DNA of 21,645 nt from an uncultured Methanomassiliicoccales archaeon (lineage in GTDB: Archaea > Thermoplasmatota > Thermoplasmata > Methanomassiliicoccales > Methanomethylophilaceae). Of this stretch, positions 7,676 to 14,417 are shown piece after piece. A program made the position numbers and the translations under genes. The DNA lies in contig CAKUXX010000017.1 of NCBI GenBank assembly GCA_934702355.1, forward strand, positions 1-21,645, read 5' to 3'. The number at the start of each line of letters is the position of its first letter. Positions within the stretch are counted from its first letter, which is position 1. The notes under the pieces were generated by a model. That model saw only the letters and a program-made list of their open reading frames with translations. It had not been told where the DNA came from and made no database searches.

Positions 7676-7685
7676 ATTTATATAA
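7676..7685 (+). promoter_or_regulatory. TATA box of PaaK-2
   Basis: ATTTATATAA is a near-consensus archaeal TATA element. It predicts transcription from about 7707, 38 nt before the preferred ATG. Confidence 0.65.
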
Positions 7686-7709
7686 GCCGAAATATAACAC
7701 CCACTATCC

Positions 7710-7726
7710 GTGCTACGTGATAGCAC
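7710..7726 (+). promoter_or_regulatory. 5'-terminal dyad of PaaK-2
   Basis: GTGCTA (7710-7715) and TAGCAC (7721-7726) flank CGTGA. The dyad starts within a few bases of the predicted transcription start, so it can be read as an operator or as a terminal mRNA hairpin. Confidence 0.45.
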
Positions 7727-7744
7727 ATTACAATGGTGTTCGAA

Positions 7745-9046
7745 ATGGCGTTCTGGAACAAAGAGATCGAGACGATGCCCAGGGAGGAGCTCGAGAAGAT
7801 GCAGCTCTCCCTTCTGAGGAACAAGGTTAGGGAGATGTACGACATATCCCCGTTCTTCCACGACAGGATGAAGGAGGCCGGCCTCCTTCCGGAGGACATC
7901 GACAGTTTCGAGAAGTTCCGCAAGGTCCCCTTCATGAGGAAATCCGACCTCCGCGACAACTATCCCGATAAGCTCTTCGTCAGGCCCTACGACGACCTCG
8001 TGAGGGTGCACGTCTCCTCCGGTACTACAGGAAGGCCCACGGTCGTCGGATACACCCAGACCGACCTGAACAACTGGACCGAGTCCCTCGCCAGGGGAAT
8101 GACGTCATTCGGCATGTCCAGGAAGGACATGCTCCAGAACTTCCACGGATACGGACTCTTCACCGGAGGTCTCGGCGTCCATTATGGTGCGGAGAGGATC
8201 GGTGCCACGGTCCTCCCAATCGGCACCGGTAACACCTCCAGGCAGATCCAGCTGATGCAGGACCTCCCTGTCACCGCCTGGGCCGGAACACCGTCGTACA
8301 TGTTCCATATCGCCGACGTCTGCGACCAGATGGGAATCGACATCAGGAAGGACACAAAGGTCAGGCTCGCCATCGCGGGCGGAGAGCCCTGGTCCGAGAG
8401 CATGAGGCAGAAGCTCCAGGAGAGGACCGGCGTCCGCGTGCACAACTGCTATGGCGCCAGCGAGTTCTACGGCCCGATGTTCCTGGAATGCGAGAAGCAG
8501 TGCGGCCTTCATGTGTGGGCAGACCTGTGCTACATGGAGATCCTCGACGAGAACGGGGACCCCTGCGCCGAAGGCGAGAGGGGGGAGGTCGTGGTCACCA
8601 TGCTCCAGAAGGAGGCGTTCCCCCTGATCAGATACAAGATAGGGGACATTTCCGCCCTTACATGGGAGAAGTGCGAATGCGGAAGGACCCACCCCCGTCT
8701 CATGAGGATAACCGGAAGGACCGACGACATGCTCGTGGTCCGCGGTGTCAATGTCTTCCCATCTCAGATCGAGAGCGTCATCGGCGAGATGCCGTTCCTC
8801 TCACCGTTCTACCATATCACCCTCACCAACGAGAACTACATGGACAACATGGTCGTCGAGGTGGAGCTCAACGAAGACTCCCTTACAGAGGACATGGTCG
8901 AGCTCAACAGGATGACGCAGATGCTCGGTTCCAGGATGAAAGAGGTCCTGAACATCAAGTCCGACGTCCGTCTGGTCCTGCCCGGAACCCTGGAGAGGTT
9001 CGAGGGCAAGGCCAAGCATGTCACGGACAATAGGAACTACGACTGA
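7745..9046 (+). CDS. paaK: Phenylacetate-CoA ligase family protein (PaaK-type aryl-CoA ligase), copy 2
   Basis: This 433-residue ANL enzyme is a paralogue of the ligase at 2640. It shares SSGTTGRPTVVGYTQ (91-105), GYGLFTGGLG, TGNTSRQIQLMQDL, YGASEFYGP, the Cys pair in KCECGRTHPR, GRTDDMLVVRGVNVFPSQIE and the C-terminal catalytic Lys in RFEGKAKHV. Near-identical DNA blocks remain, for example the stretch encoding YGLFTGGLG. The ATG at 7745 (MAFWNKEIETMP) aligns with the N-terminus of copy 1; an ATG at 7733 would add four residues. It has its own strong TATA box and a hairpin at the predicted mRNA 5' end. Unlike copy 1 it has no flavin reductase partner. Differences around YGTSEQ versus YGASEF and IACTPSY versus WAGTPSY suggest a different aryl acid, which is inference. 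Confidence 0.92.
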   Translation: MAFWNKEIETMPREELEKMQLSLLRNKVREMYDISPFFHDRMKEAGLLPEDIDSFEKFRKVPFMRKSDLRDNYPDKLFVRPYDDLVRVHVSSGTTGRPTVVGYTQTDLNNWTESLARGMTSFGMSRKDMLQNFHGYGLFTGGLGVHYGAERIGATVLPIGTGNTSRQIQLMQDLPVTAWAGTPSYMFHIADVCDQMGIDIRKDTKVRLAIAGGEPWSESMRQKLQERTGVRVHNCYGASEFYGPMFLECEKQCGLHVWADLCYMEILDENGDPCAEGERGEVVVTMLQKEAFPLIRYKIGDISALTWEKCECGRTHPRLMRITGRTDDMLVVRGVNVFPSQIESVIGEMPFLSPFYHITLTNENYMDNMVVEVELNEDSLTEDMVELNRMTQMLGSRMKEVLNIKSDVRLVLPGTLERFEGKAKHVTDNRNYD

Positions 9047-9385
9047 TCAAAGTTCCAGAAACCCTTCCGATCCGCTCCCCGTCACGGAGGAGCGGATCGC
9101 ATCCACGTCCCCGCCGATGGACGTCTCAAGCTCGCAGAGCCCCTCTGCGAGCGAGTTACCCAGCGGGGTCAGGTCCACCATGTTGCGCGGATGCTCCCTC
9201 GTCCCTTCCAGACTTATCGTTATGTACCCTTCGTTCTGAAGGAACTCGATCTTCTTCGGCATGCGGGGATTCGTGGATATCTGTCTGTATATCTCCGTCT
9301 TCGACTTGCGTCCGCCGAAGTACAGCAGCAGGATTATGCGGTTTATGTGGGAATCTCCCATCAGCTTGCCTATCTTAGTTCTCAT
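9047..9385 (-). CDS. Small winged-helix DNA-binding protein
   Basis: This 112-residue protein has a helix-turn-helix-like N-terminal half. Residues around NRIILLLYFGGRKSKTEIYRQ and MPKKIEFLQNEGYI form the helices, and ITISLEGTREHPRNMVDLT forms the wing, followed by an acidic, Gly/Ser-rich tail. It resembles small winged-helix regulators common in Thermoplasmata; its target is unknown. The ATG at 9385 is chosen because CTTTTAACAT lies 26 nt upstream, implying a leaderless mRNA; a GTG at 9397 would add four residues. Its stop abuts the PaaK-2 stop in the shared palindrome TGATCA. It lies 22 nt downstream of tnpB on the same strand, and its promoter overlaps the last tnpB codons. Confidence 0.75.
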   Translation of the reverse strand: MRTKIGKLMGDSHINRIILLLYFGGRKSKTEIYRQISTNPRMPKKIEFLQNEGYITISLEGTREHPRNMVDLTPLGNSLAEGLCELETSIGGDVDAIRSSVTGSGSEGFLEL

Positions 9386-9404
9386 GACCTTTACCACGGA
9401 CGGT

Positions 9405-9414
9405 ATGTTAAAAG
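9405..9414 (-). promoter_or_regulatory. TATA box of the winged-helix gene, overlapping the end of tnpB
   Basis: CTTTTAACAT on the - strand is centred about 26 nt before the ATG at 9385. It lies over the tnpB stop codon region but outside the inverted repeat of the element. Confidence 0.5.
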
Positions 9415-10673
9415 ATGATCCGTGAAGGTCTAGGATAGATAGAGTGTAATGCTAGGGGACCAACGTGTTGGTGACTTTCGTGACCTCGTGCCGTCTCCTT
9501 CCAACGTGGTCGACAGGGTCGGCCGTTCACCGCTGAGCGGAGGGTCTGCGTATTCAAACCCTTGCGTAATATGTTGATAGCGGCGTTCCGATCCCTGTCC
9601 ATGACCATACCGCAGCATTCGCATTGGTACGTCCTCTCGGACAATTGGAGATCGGCCTTCACGTTCCCGCATCCCGAGCAGGTGCGCGACGTGTTCCGGG
9701 GATCCACGAGGATGAGTTCGGTCCCAGCCTCCTCCGCTCTGGACCTCAGCATCCTGATGAGCTCTCCCCAGCTCGCCTCCGTGTATCTGTCACGTACGGC
9801 CGGACCTTGGCCCGGCCTCTCCTTCATCTTCTTGACGTTCAGTTCCTCGAAAACGATTACGTCGTTCTTCCTGACGATGTCGTGTGCTAGTCTATGAAGG
9901 AATCTCTTGCGCCTTCTCCGGATGTCCTGGTGGACGGTGGCGAGCTTCACCCTCTCCTTCTCCCAGCCCGGAGATCCCGGTTCGTGCTTCTGCATCTTCG
10001 CCTGGATCTTGGCGATCTTCGGCTTCTCAAGCTTGTAGAAATCCGGGACGCCGATCTTCTCTCCTGACGAATCGGTGACGAGGTTCCTGAGACCGAGGTC
10101 GTATCCCGTCTCCGTCCTTCCGTCGAGGTCGGTCCTCCCATATCCTTCCTCTATCCTGTAGACGATGACCGCATACCACTTGCCTCTGGCATCCCTGCGT
10201 ACGGTGCAGGTCCTCATCTCGCCTTTGGGGTGATAGTCGTGGCGGAATCTGATGTCGCCGATCTTGGACAGGTGCAGGCGGTCGCCCTTGAACGCGAATC
10301 CATACTGGGATTCGTAGCAGAAGGAGTCGTAGCGGTTGCGGGACCTGAACCTCGGAACATGTGTGAGCTGTCCTGTCTTATCCGGACGGCATCCCTTCAT
10401 CGCCCTGTGGACGCGGTCGGTAACGTTCTGACGACATGTGGAATACGCTCCGTTCCTGATCTCCGGATGTGCGTTGGAGATCTCTGTCATCCTCCCGTTC
10501 AACTCGAACTTCGATCTCTTCGCGCCTTCTGATGTGTAATGCGCCAGCTCATCTTCGAGAAGCATGTTGTACAGGTCGCAGCAACAGCCGAGAGTACTCT
10601 CGAGCTTCCTGGTCGTCGTGGCATTCGGATACAGCCTGTATGTGACCGCCTTGTACCTGTGATGCTCCTCCAT
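9408..10673 (-). CDS. tnpB: TnpB, RNA-guided endonuclease of an IS200/IS605-type element
   Basis: This 421-residue TnpB has an N-terminal TYRLYPNATTTRKLE segment and an apparently intact RuvC active site: Asp192 in TGYDLGLRN, Glu276/277 in VFEELNVKKM and Asp361 in DRDRNAAINIL. A zinc finger is formed by C332/C335 and C351/C354. By family knowledge such proteins are guided by an RNA (omega RNA) from the element's 3' end and cut DNA next to a transposon-adjacent motif. No Y1 transposase (TnpA) is nearby, so mobility would need a partner in trans. TATA element GGTTTATATACC (10694-10705) is 26 nt upstream of the ATG, so the mRNA is probably leaderless. The last 15 or so codons run beyond the left inverted repeat into flanking DNA. 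Confidence 0.93.
   Translation of the reverse strand: MEEHHRYKAVTYRLYPNATTTRKLESTLGCCCDLYNMLLEDELAHYTSEGAKRSKFELNGRMTEISNAHPEIRNGAYSTCRQNVTDRVHRAMKGCRPDKTGQLTHVPRFRSRNRYDSFCYESQYGFAFKGDRLHLSKIGDIRFRHDYHPKGEMRTCTVRRDARGKWYAVIVYRIEEGYGRTDLDGRTETGYDLGLRNLVTDSSGEKIGVPDFYKLEKPKIAKIQAKMQKHEPGSPGWEKERVKLATVHQDIRRRRKRFLHRLAHDIVRKNDVIVFEELNVKKMKERPGQGPAVRDRYTEASWGELIRMLRSRAEEAGTELILVDPRNTSRTCSGCGNVKADLQLSERTYQCECCGMVMDRDRNAAINILRKGLNTQTLRSAVNGRPCRPRWKETARGHESHQHVGPLALHSIYPRPSRIIF
9453..9485 (+). repeat. Left terminal inverted repeat (tnpB 3' end)
   Basis: It contains CCAACGTGTTGG at 9460-9471, self-complementary over CCAAC/GTTGG, and it lies within the 3' coding part of tnpB. On the tnpB strand this is where the omega RNA would be expected to end. 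Confidence 0.6.
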
Positions 10674-10693
10674 GATCGAACAGTGGATGTCAC

Positions 10694-10705
10694 GGTATAT
10701 AAACC
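10694..10705 (-). promoter_or_regulatory. TATA box of tnpB
   Basis: The - strand reads GGTTTATATACC, a near-consensus element that is itself almost palindromic. It is 26 nt from the tnpB ATG at 10673. Confidence 0.65.
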
Positions 10706-10714
10706 GAATCGGGG

Positions 10715-10749
10715 GGTCACCGAAAATGTCCCAACACGCTGGTCACCTA
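10715..10749 (-). repeat. Right terminal inverted repeat (tnpB 5' side)
   Basis: It carries CCAGCGTGTTGG on the - strand (10742-10731), differing by one base from the left core. It is bounded on both sides by a GGTGACC heptamer (- strand), giving a short direct repeat inside the inverted repeat. Confidence 0.6.
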
Positions 10750-10779
10750 CCCCGTAGAGCGTAGAAGGAAAAGGGGAAG

Positions 10780-10805
10780 GCGCCCCGTCGCAGCGGACGG
10801 GACGC
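10780..10805 (-). terminator. Terminator of the homocitrate synthase-like gene
   Basis: GCGCCCCGTC (10780-10789) pairs with GACGGGACGC (10796-10805) with one mismatch and a 6-nt loop. On the - strand it is followed by pyrimidine-rich CCTTCCCCTTTTCCTTC. It lies just after the stop at 10820. Confidence 0.6.
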
Positions 10806-10819
10806 GGTTTTCACCGGGA

Positions 10820-12013
10820 TCACATGATCTCGGGGACGTCCTCGGGAACATCATCCTCGTCGTCGAAGGTGTTGTTGCCCGACATCATGTCCTCGTACAG
10901 GAGGAACAGCTCCCTCTGGGTGAGGCTGCGGTGCATCATGACGGATGCCCTCCTGACCATTCCGAGGAGCTGATCGGCCTCGGTCCTGCTGATCTCTATC
11001 TTCATATCAGCCATCGCGGCGATGATGGTGTTCCTGACGGAGTGCTTTCCGATGACGATGGTCCTCTTCATTCCGACCTCGCTCGGGTCGTAGGGCTCGG
11101 AGCACTCGGAATCGTTGAGGATTCCGTACTCCTGTGCGAAGCACTTTGCTCCGATGAAGGGCTTGAGGGGATCGATGTGGAATCCGGATGCTGAGGATAC
11201 TGCTTCCGCAACGTTCGGGATCTTGGTGGTGTCGATTCCCGTGTCCATGGAGAGCATGTGCCTTGCTGTCATCGCAATCTGCTCGAGAGGGGCGCATCCT
11301 GCCCTGGGTCCGAGCCCCATGGTGGTGGTCCTGGCGAACTTCGCTCCGGCCTTGACGGCGGCGAGGGTGTTCGCTGTGGCCATTCCGAAATCGTTGTGGG
11401 CGATGATCTCGATGTCCATTCCGGCGATCTGCCTGATCATCTTGATCTTCTCGTTGCATGCGAAGGGGTCGTCAAGTCCGAATGTGTCGGAGTATCCGAA
11501 GCGGTCTGCGCCTGCGTCTTTGGCGGTCTTCGCGAAATCTATAAGGAATCCGAGGTCTGCGCGGCTGGCGTCCTCTGCAACCACGGATACGTACAGTCCG
11601 TGCTGTACCGCGTAATCGGCGGCTTCGAACACCTTGTCGAGCACCCAGGACTTGTCCTGTCCGAGGTCCTTTTCTATCAGGATGTCCGAGGACGGCAGCG
11701 CGATCGTCACGGAATCGACGTCGCATGCAATGCTCTCGTTCACGTCGCTGATCTCAGCCCTGTTGTAGGACATGACAGATGCGGAGAGTCCCATGTGCGC
11801 TATGTGCCTGACAGACTTCTTCTCGTCCGCTCCGAGTCCCGGATTTCCGGCCTCGATCTGGCGGACGCCGGCGTCGTCCAGAAGCTGTGCGATCCTGTAT
11901 TTTTCGATGTTGGAGAAAACCGCTCCTGCGGCCTGCTCTCCGGACCCAAGGGTGGAGTCGCAGATGCAGAGCGGGGTGCTGAGACAGCCCAATACCTCGT
12001 CCTTGCTCTTCAT
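10820..12013 (-). CDS. Homocitrate synthase / isopropylmalate synthase-like DRE-TIM protein lacking key catalytic residues
   Basis: This 397-residue protein has the fold and order of NifV/AksA/LeuA-type synthases: a DxTL...GEQAAG start (19-30), QIEAGNPGLG (52-61), SDTFGLDDP, AHNDFGMATANTLAAVKAGA, and GLGPRAGCAPLEQI. In family enzymes the LRDG motif supplies the catalytic Arg and a metal-binding Asp, and an HxH pair binds the same metal. Here LRDG reads LGSG (Arg to Gly23, Asp to Ser24) and HxH reads I204-A-H206. Canonical metal-dependent acetyl-CoA condensation is therefore doubtful. The C-terminal extension is mostly helical, with an acidic end. The ATG at 12013 has GAGG upstream. The leader starts with a strong hairpin. 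The gene is downstream of pelota but has its own TATA box. Confidence 0.85.
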   Translation of the reverse strand: MKSKDEVLGCLSTPLCICDSTLGSGEQAAGAVFSNIEKYRIAQLLDDAGVRQIEAGNPGLGADEKKSVRHIAHMGLSASVMSYNRAEISDVNESIACDVDSVTIALPSSDILIEKDLGQDKSWVLDKVFEAADYAVQHGLYVSVVAEDASRADLGFLIDFAKTAKDAGADRFGYSDTFGLDDPFACNEKIKMIRQIAGMDIEIIAHNDFGMATANTLAAVKAGAKFARTTTMGLGPRAGCAPLEQIAMTARHMLSMDTGIDTTKIPNVAEAVSSASGFHIDPLKPFIGAKCFAQEYGILNDSECSEPYDPSEVGMKRTIVIGKHSVRNTIIAAMADMKIEISRTEADQLLGMVRRASVMMHRSLTQRELFLLYEDMMSGNNTFDDEDDVPEDVPEIM

Positions 12014-12023
12014 GAATATCCCT

Positions 12024-12048
12024 CACCGCTCCCTAAGGGAGTGTGGTG
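12024..12048 (-). promoter_or_regulatory. 5'-terminal hairpin or operator of the homocitrate synthase-like gene
   Basis: CTCCCT-A-AGGGAG (12029-12041) is a perfect palindrome, and flanking CACC/GGTG (12024-12027, 12045-12048) extends the stem. The predicted transcription start is about 12049, so the structure would begin at the first bases of the mRNA, just before the ribosome site. Confidence 0.5.
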
Positions 12049-12070
12049 CAATCCGAGGTATGATTTGCGA

Positions 12071-12079
12071 ATATAAAAA
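12071..12079 (-). promoter_or_regulatory. TATA box of the homocitrate synthase-like gene
   Basis: TTTTTATAT on the - strand lies about 62 nt before the ATG and predicts a 36-nt leader. The same T-run forms the tail of the pelota terminator. Confidence 0.5.
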
Positions 12080-12082
12080 CAG

Positions 12083-12102
12083 GCGGAATAGTCCAAATCC
12101 GC
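12083..12102 (-). terminator. Pelota terminator
   Basis: On the - strand GCGGA (12102-12098) pairs with TCCGC (12087-12083) around a 10-nt loop, followed by CTGTTTTTAT. It lies just after the pelota stop. Confidence 0.5.
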
Positions 12103-12114
12103 GGGTTTCGGAGC

Positions 12115-13155
12115 TCATTCGAGCTTGTACCTGAGCAGCGCCCCCATGCCTCCGAGTGCGGCGAGCTCCTTCCCGCCGTCGTGCTGTCCCGAAACGACGA
12201 TGACATTCCCTTTCTGGGACTCCACCGCCCTGACGATGTCGTCGAGGTCCTGGTCCCTCATCTTGGAATCGAGGACAAGCAGGGTCTCGACGGCGCCGGA
12301 CACGGCTGCGTTGCGGACCTCCTCCGTACCGTATGTCGCCGGGCCGTTCTTCCCGATCTCGGTCATGAGCTTCTCCACCGCTTCGATCTCCGCTCCGACG
12401 GCGGATTCGCGCAGAAGGTCCCCTCCCATACCCGTTTTGATAAGCTCGTTCACTCCGGGCATCCCGCACTGTCCTGTATGGTACACATGGACCTTCTTGA
12501 AAAGCTCGGGCTGAGCCCTCTTCATATCATCGGACAGCGATTCCTTCTCGAATCCGGGTCCGAGGACCACCACGGGCATGTTGGGCTCCATCAGCGGGAT
12601 TAATTTGGAGATGATCTCGTCGTGATAGGAATCGGCCTGGAGCTTCTCTGCATACTGCTTCCCTGACCTTCCGGACCTGACCGTCGCGATCTCCTTCAGT
12701 CCGTACTGTCTGAGAACAGCAATTGTCGCATCATCCTGGTCCAGCGAGACGAACACTATCCTGGGCTTCTTGGAATCGGACACGGCCCTCTTCAGACGCT
12801 CAAGCTGTGTGTCCCTCCAGTGGGATTTGGTTATGAGGAGACTGTCCCCCGTCTCGAATATCAGCGTGTGGTGCTGTCCGATGTCCTGCGGGCCCGTCTC
12901 GATCGTTCCCAGAAGCTTCAGCCTCAGGTCCTCCTCGGAGAACTCGATCTTCTCGATGCGCACGCCCAGGGTCATCCTCTTCTTCTCCGCCCTCTCGGCG
13001 CGGATCTTGTCGGAGGCCTTCTCCTCGCGGCGGGTGGTGGATGCCGTCACCAGATCGCCCACCTCGATGACATTGTAGAGATGCCAAATGTCCTCATCGG
13101 TCTCGATCATGACCTTCACCCCGTCCCCTGCGGGATTCTCTCCGAGTATGCGCAT
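12115..13155 (-). CDS. pelA: mRNA surveillance protein pelota
   Basis: This 346-residue archaeal pelota (Dom34) recognises ribosomes stalled with an empty A site and, with aEF1A and ABCE1, splits them. Its three domains are visible: an N-terminal Sm-like domain starting MRILGENPAGDGVKVMIE with DIWHLYNVIEVGDLVTASTTRR; a central domain (PRIVFVSLDQDDATIAVLRQYG, then PVVVLGPGFEKE); and a C-terminal eRF1-like domain (TYGTEEVRNAAVSGAVETLLVLD). The ATG at 13155 is chosen because MRIL matches family starts and CTATATTGG is 26 nt upstream, implying a leaderless mRNA; a TTG at 13179 would lie at the TATA box itself. It diverges from carA and precedes the homocitrate synthase-like gene. Confidence 0.95.
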   Translation of the reverse strand: MRILGENPAGDGVKVMIETDEDIWHLYNVIEVGDLVTASTTRREEKASDKIRAERAEKKRMTLGVRIEKIEFSEEDLRLKLLGTIETGPQDIGQHHTLIFETGDSLLITKSHWRDTQLERLKRAVSDSKKPRIVFVSLDQDDATIAVLRQYGLKEIATVRSGRSGKQYAEKLQADSYHDEIISKLIPLMEPNMPVVVLGPGFEKESLSDDMKRAQPELFKKVHVYHTGQCGMPGVNELIKTGMGGDLLRESAVGAEIEAVEKLMTEIGKNGPATYGTEEVRNAAVSGAVETLLVLDSKMRDQDLDDIVRAVESQKGNVIVVSGQHDGGKELAALGGMGALLRYKLE

Positions 13156-13176
13156 GCCTCTGGGATATGCCGCGGC

Positions 13177-13185
13177 CAATATAGA
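13177..13185 (-). promoter_or_regulatory. TATA box of pelota
   Basis: CTATATTGG on the - strand is centred 26 nt before the ATG at 13155, which supports that start and a leaderless transcript. Confidence 0.55.
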
Positions 13186-13279
13186 TTATGCGTCCTCCGG
13201 AACCTGTCCCCAACGGTCGGTTTTCCAGTAGGATGGAGGCGTTTTTGTCCATTATCGAACAAGCTCTTCGCAACCCTGT

Positions 13280-13295
13280 CTGCGGGTCTCCGCAG
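13280..13295 (+). promoter_or_regulatory. Dyad upstream of the carA TATA box
   Basis: CTGCGG (13280-13285) and CCGCAG (13290-13295) flank GTCT perfectly. The dyad ends 3 nt before the TATA box, overlapping the region where TFB contacts DNA, so it is a plausible binding site for a carAB regulator. Confidence 0.4.
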
Positions 13296-13298
13296 TCA

Positions 13299-13306
13299 TT
13301 ATATAC
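13299..13306 (+). promoter_or_regulatory. TATA box of carAB
   Basis: TTATATAC is centred at 13303 and predicts transcription at about 13329, three bases before the carA ATG. The mRNA is therefore essentially leaderless. Confidence 0.6.
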
Positions 13307-13331
13307 GGTTCGAAAATCTGCTAATTCCCCG

Positions 13332-14417
13332 ATGGCAAAAGGTTACTTGGTCCTGGAGGACGGGACCGTTTTCGAAGGGGAGATGTTCGGGGCCGAATGC
13401 GACTCGGACGGAGAGGTTGTTTTCACCACGGGTATGTGCGGATATCAGGAGAGCCTGACAGATCCGTCGTTCGAAGGTCAGATTCTGGTCATGACCTACC
13501 CGCTCATAGGGAACTACGGTGTCGCGGACCAGTATTACCAGTCCGGGTCGATACACACCCGCGGTCTCGTGGTCAGGGAGTACTGCAAGGAGCCGTCGCC
13601 CATGTACGGCGGACAGACGATCGACCACTTCCTGAAGTACTTCGGAGTCCCGGGACTGTCCGGTATAGACACAAGGGAGCTCGTCATCAAGATCCGTACG
13701 GAAGGTACCGTCAAGGGGGCCATCATCACCGAGGGTACCGATATAGAAGAGACGATCAAGAGGCTCAGGGACATGCCCGCGCCGTCCGAGGGGAACCTCG
13801 TCGCCGATGTGTCGTCCAAGGCCATAACCACCATGGACAACGGCAAGGACATCACGGTCGGAATGATCGACTGCGGTGCGAAGTCCGGAATCCTCAGGGA
13901 TCTGAACGCAAGGTACAACGTCGTGTCTTTCCCCTACGACACGCCCGCCGACGTCATCATCGAGTCCGGGGTGCAGGGAGTCCTCATCTCCAACGGACCC
14001 GGGGACCCGGCGCATCCTGCCATCGCCAAGACAACGGTCAGGACCGTCAGCGACCTGGCCTCGCAGATGCCCCTCTTCGGCATCTGCTTCGGAAGCCAGC
14101 TCATCGGTATCGCCATGGGCGGTTCCACCTACAAATTGAAATTCGGTCACAGGGGCTGCAATCAGCCCGTCAAATGCGATAACCGCGTGTACATAACATC
14201 GCAGAACCACGGATTCGCCGTGGACGAGCACAGTCTCGACGGTACCGATCTCATCGTCAACCAGACCAACGTCAACGACGGCTCGGTCGAGGGTGTGGTC
14301 CACAAGAACCTGCCGATCTTCACATCGCAGTACCATCCCGAGGCTTCGCCCGGACCCTGCGACACGTCGTATCTGTTCGATTGGTTCAAGAAGTGCATCA
14401 AGGGGGCGAGGAATTGA
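13332..14417 (+). CDS. carA: Carbamoyl phosphate synthase small subunit (glutamine amidotransferase)
   Basis: This 361-residue subunit hydrolyses glutamine and channels ammonia to CarB for carbamoyl phosphate, the precursor of pyrimidines and arginine. The N-terminal CarA domain starts MAKGYLVLEDGTVFEGE and includes TGMCGYQESLTDPSF. The class I amidotransferase domain carries Cys252 in FGICFGSQ, and His335 and Glu337 in QYHPEASPGP, which complete the triad. The usual GHQ after the nucleophile reads GSQ here. The ATG at 13332 follows a TATA box with almost no leader; upstream in-frame codons have no homology. The last four bases overlap the TTG start of carB, so translation is coupled. Confidence 0.95.
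   Translation: MAKGYLVLEDGTVFEGEMFGAECDSDGEVVFTTGMCGYQESLTDPSFEGQILVMTYPLIGNYGVADQYYQSGSIHTRGLVVREYCKEPSPMYGGQTIDHFLKYFGVPGLSGIDTRELVIKIRTEGTVKGAIITEGTDIEETIKRLRDMPAPSEGNLVADVSSKAITTMDNGKDITVGMIDCGAKSGILRDLNARYNVVSFPYDTPADVIIESGVQGVLISNGPGDPAHPAIAKTTVRTVSDLASQMPLFGICFGSQLIGIAMGGSTYKLKFGHRGCNQPVKCDNRVYITSQNHGFAVDEHSLDGTDLIVNQTNVNDGSVEGVVHKNLPIFTSQYHPEASPGPCDTSYLFDWFKKCIKGARN

Larger units (their letters stand above)
9453..10749 (-). mobile_element. TnpB-only insertion element with imperfect terminal inverted repeats
   Basis: The left end (9453-9485) and the inverted right end (10749-10715) align almost throughout: tagg, gacca, cgtgttgg, gac, tttcg and tgacc blocks match in order, with a few one- or two-base differences. 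Each end contains a hairpin-like CCA(A/G)CGTGTTGG core (9460-9471; 10742-10731). tnpB is the only gene. Exact boundaries and any target motif cannot be fixed without an empty site. Confidence 0.65.

Noticed and set aside
9041..9050. Shared TGATCA at the convergent stops of PaaK-2 and the winged-helix gene as a regulatory palindrome
   Set aside because: A TGA stop on each strand meeting back to back makes this palindrome automatically.
9408..10673. TnpB as a nuclease-dead domesticated regulator (TldR-like)
   Set aside because: All three RuvC acidic residues and the four zinc Cys residues appear intact, so loss of catalysis is not supported.
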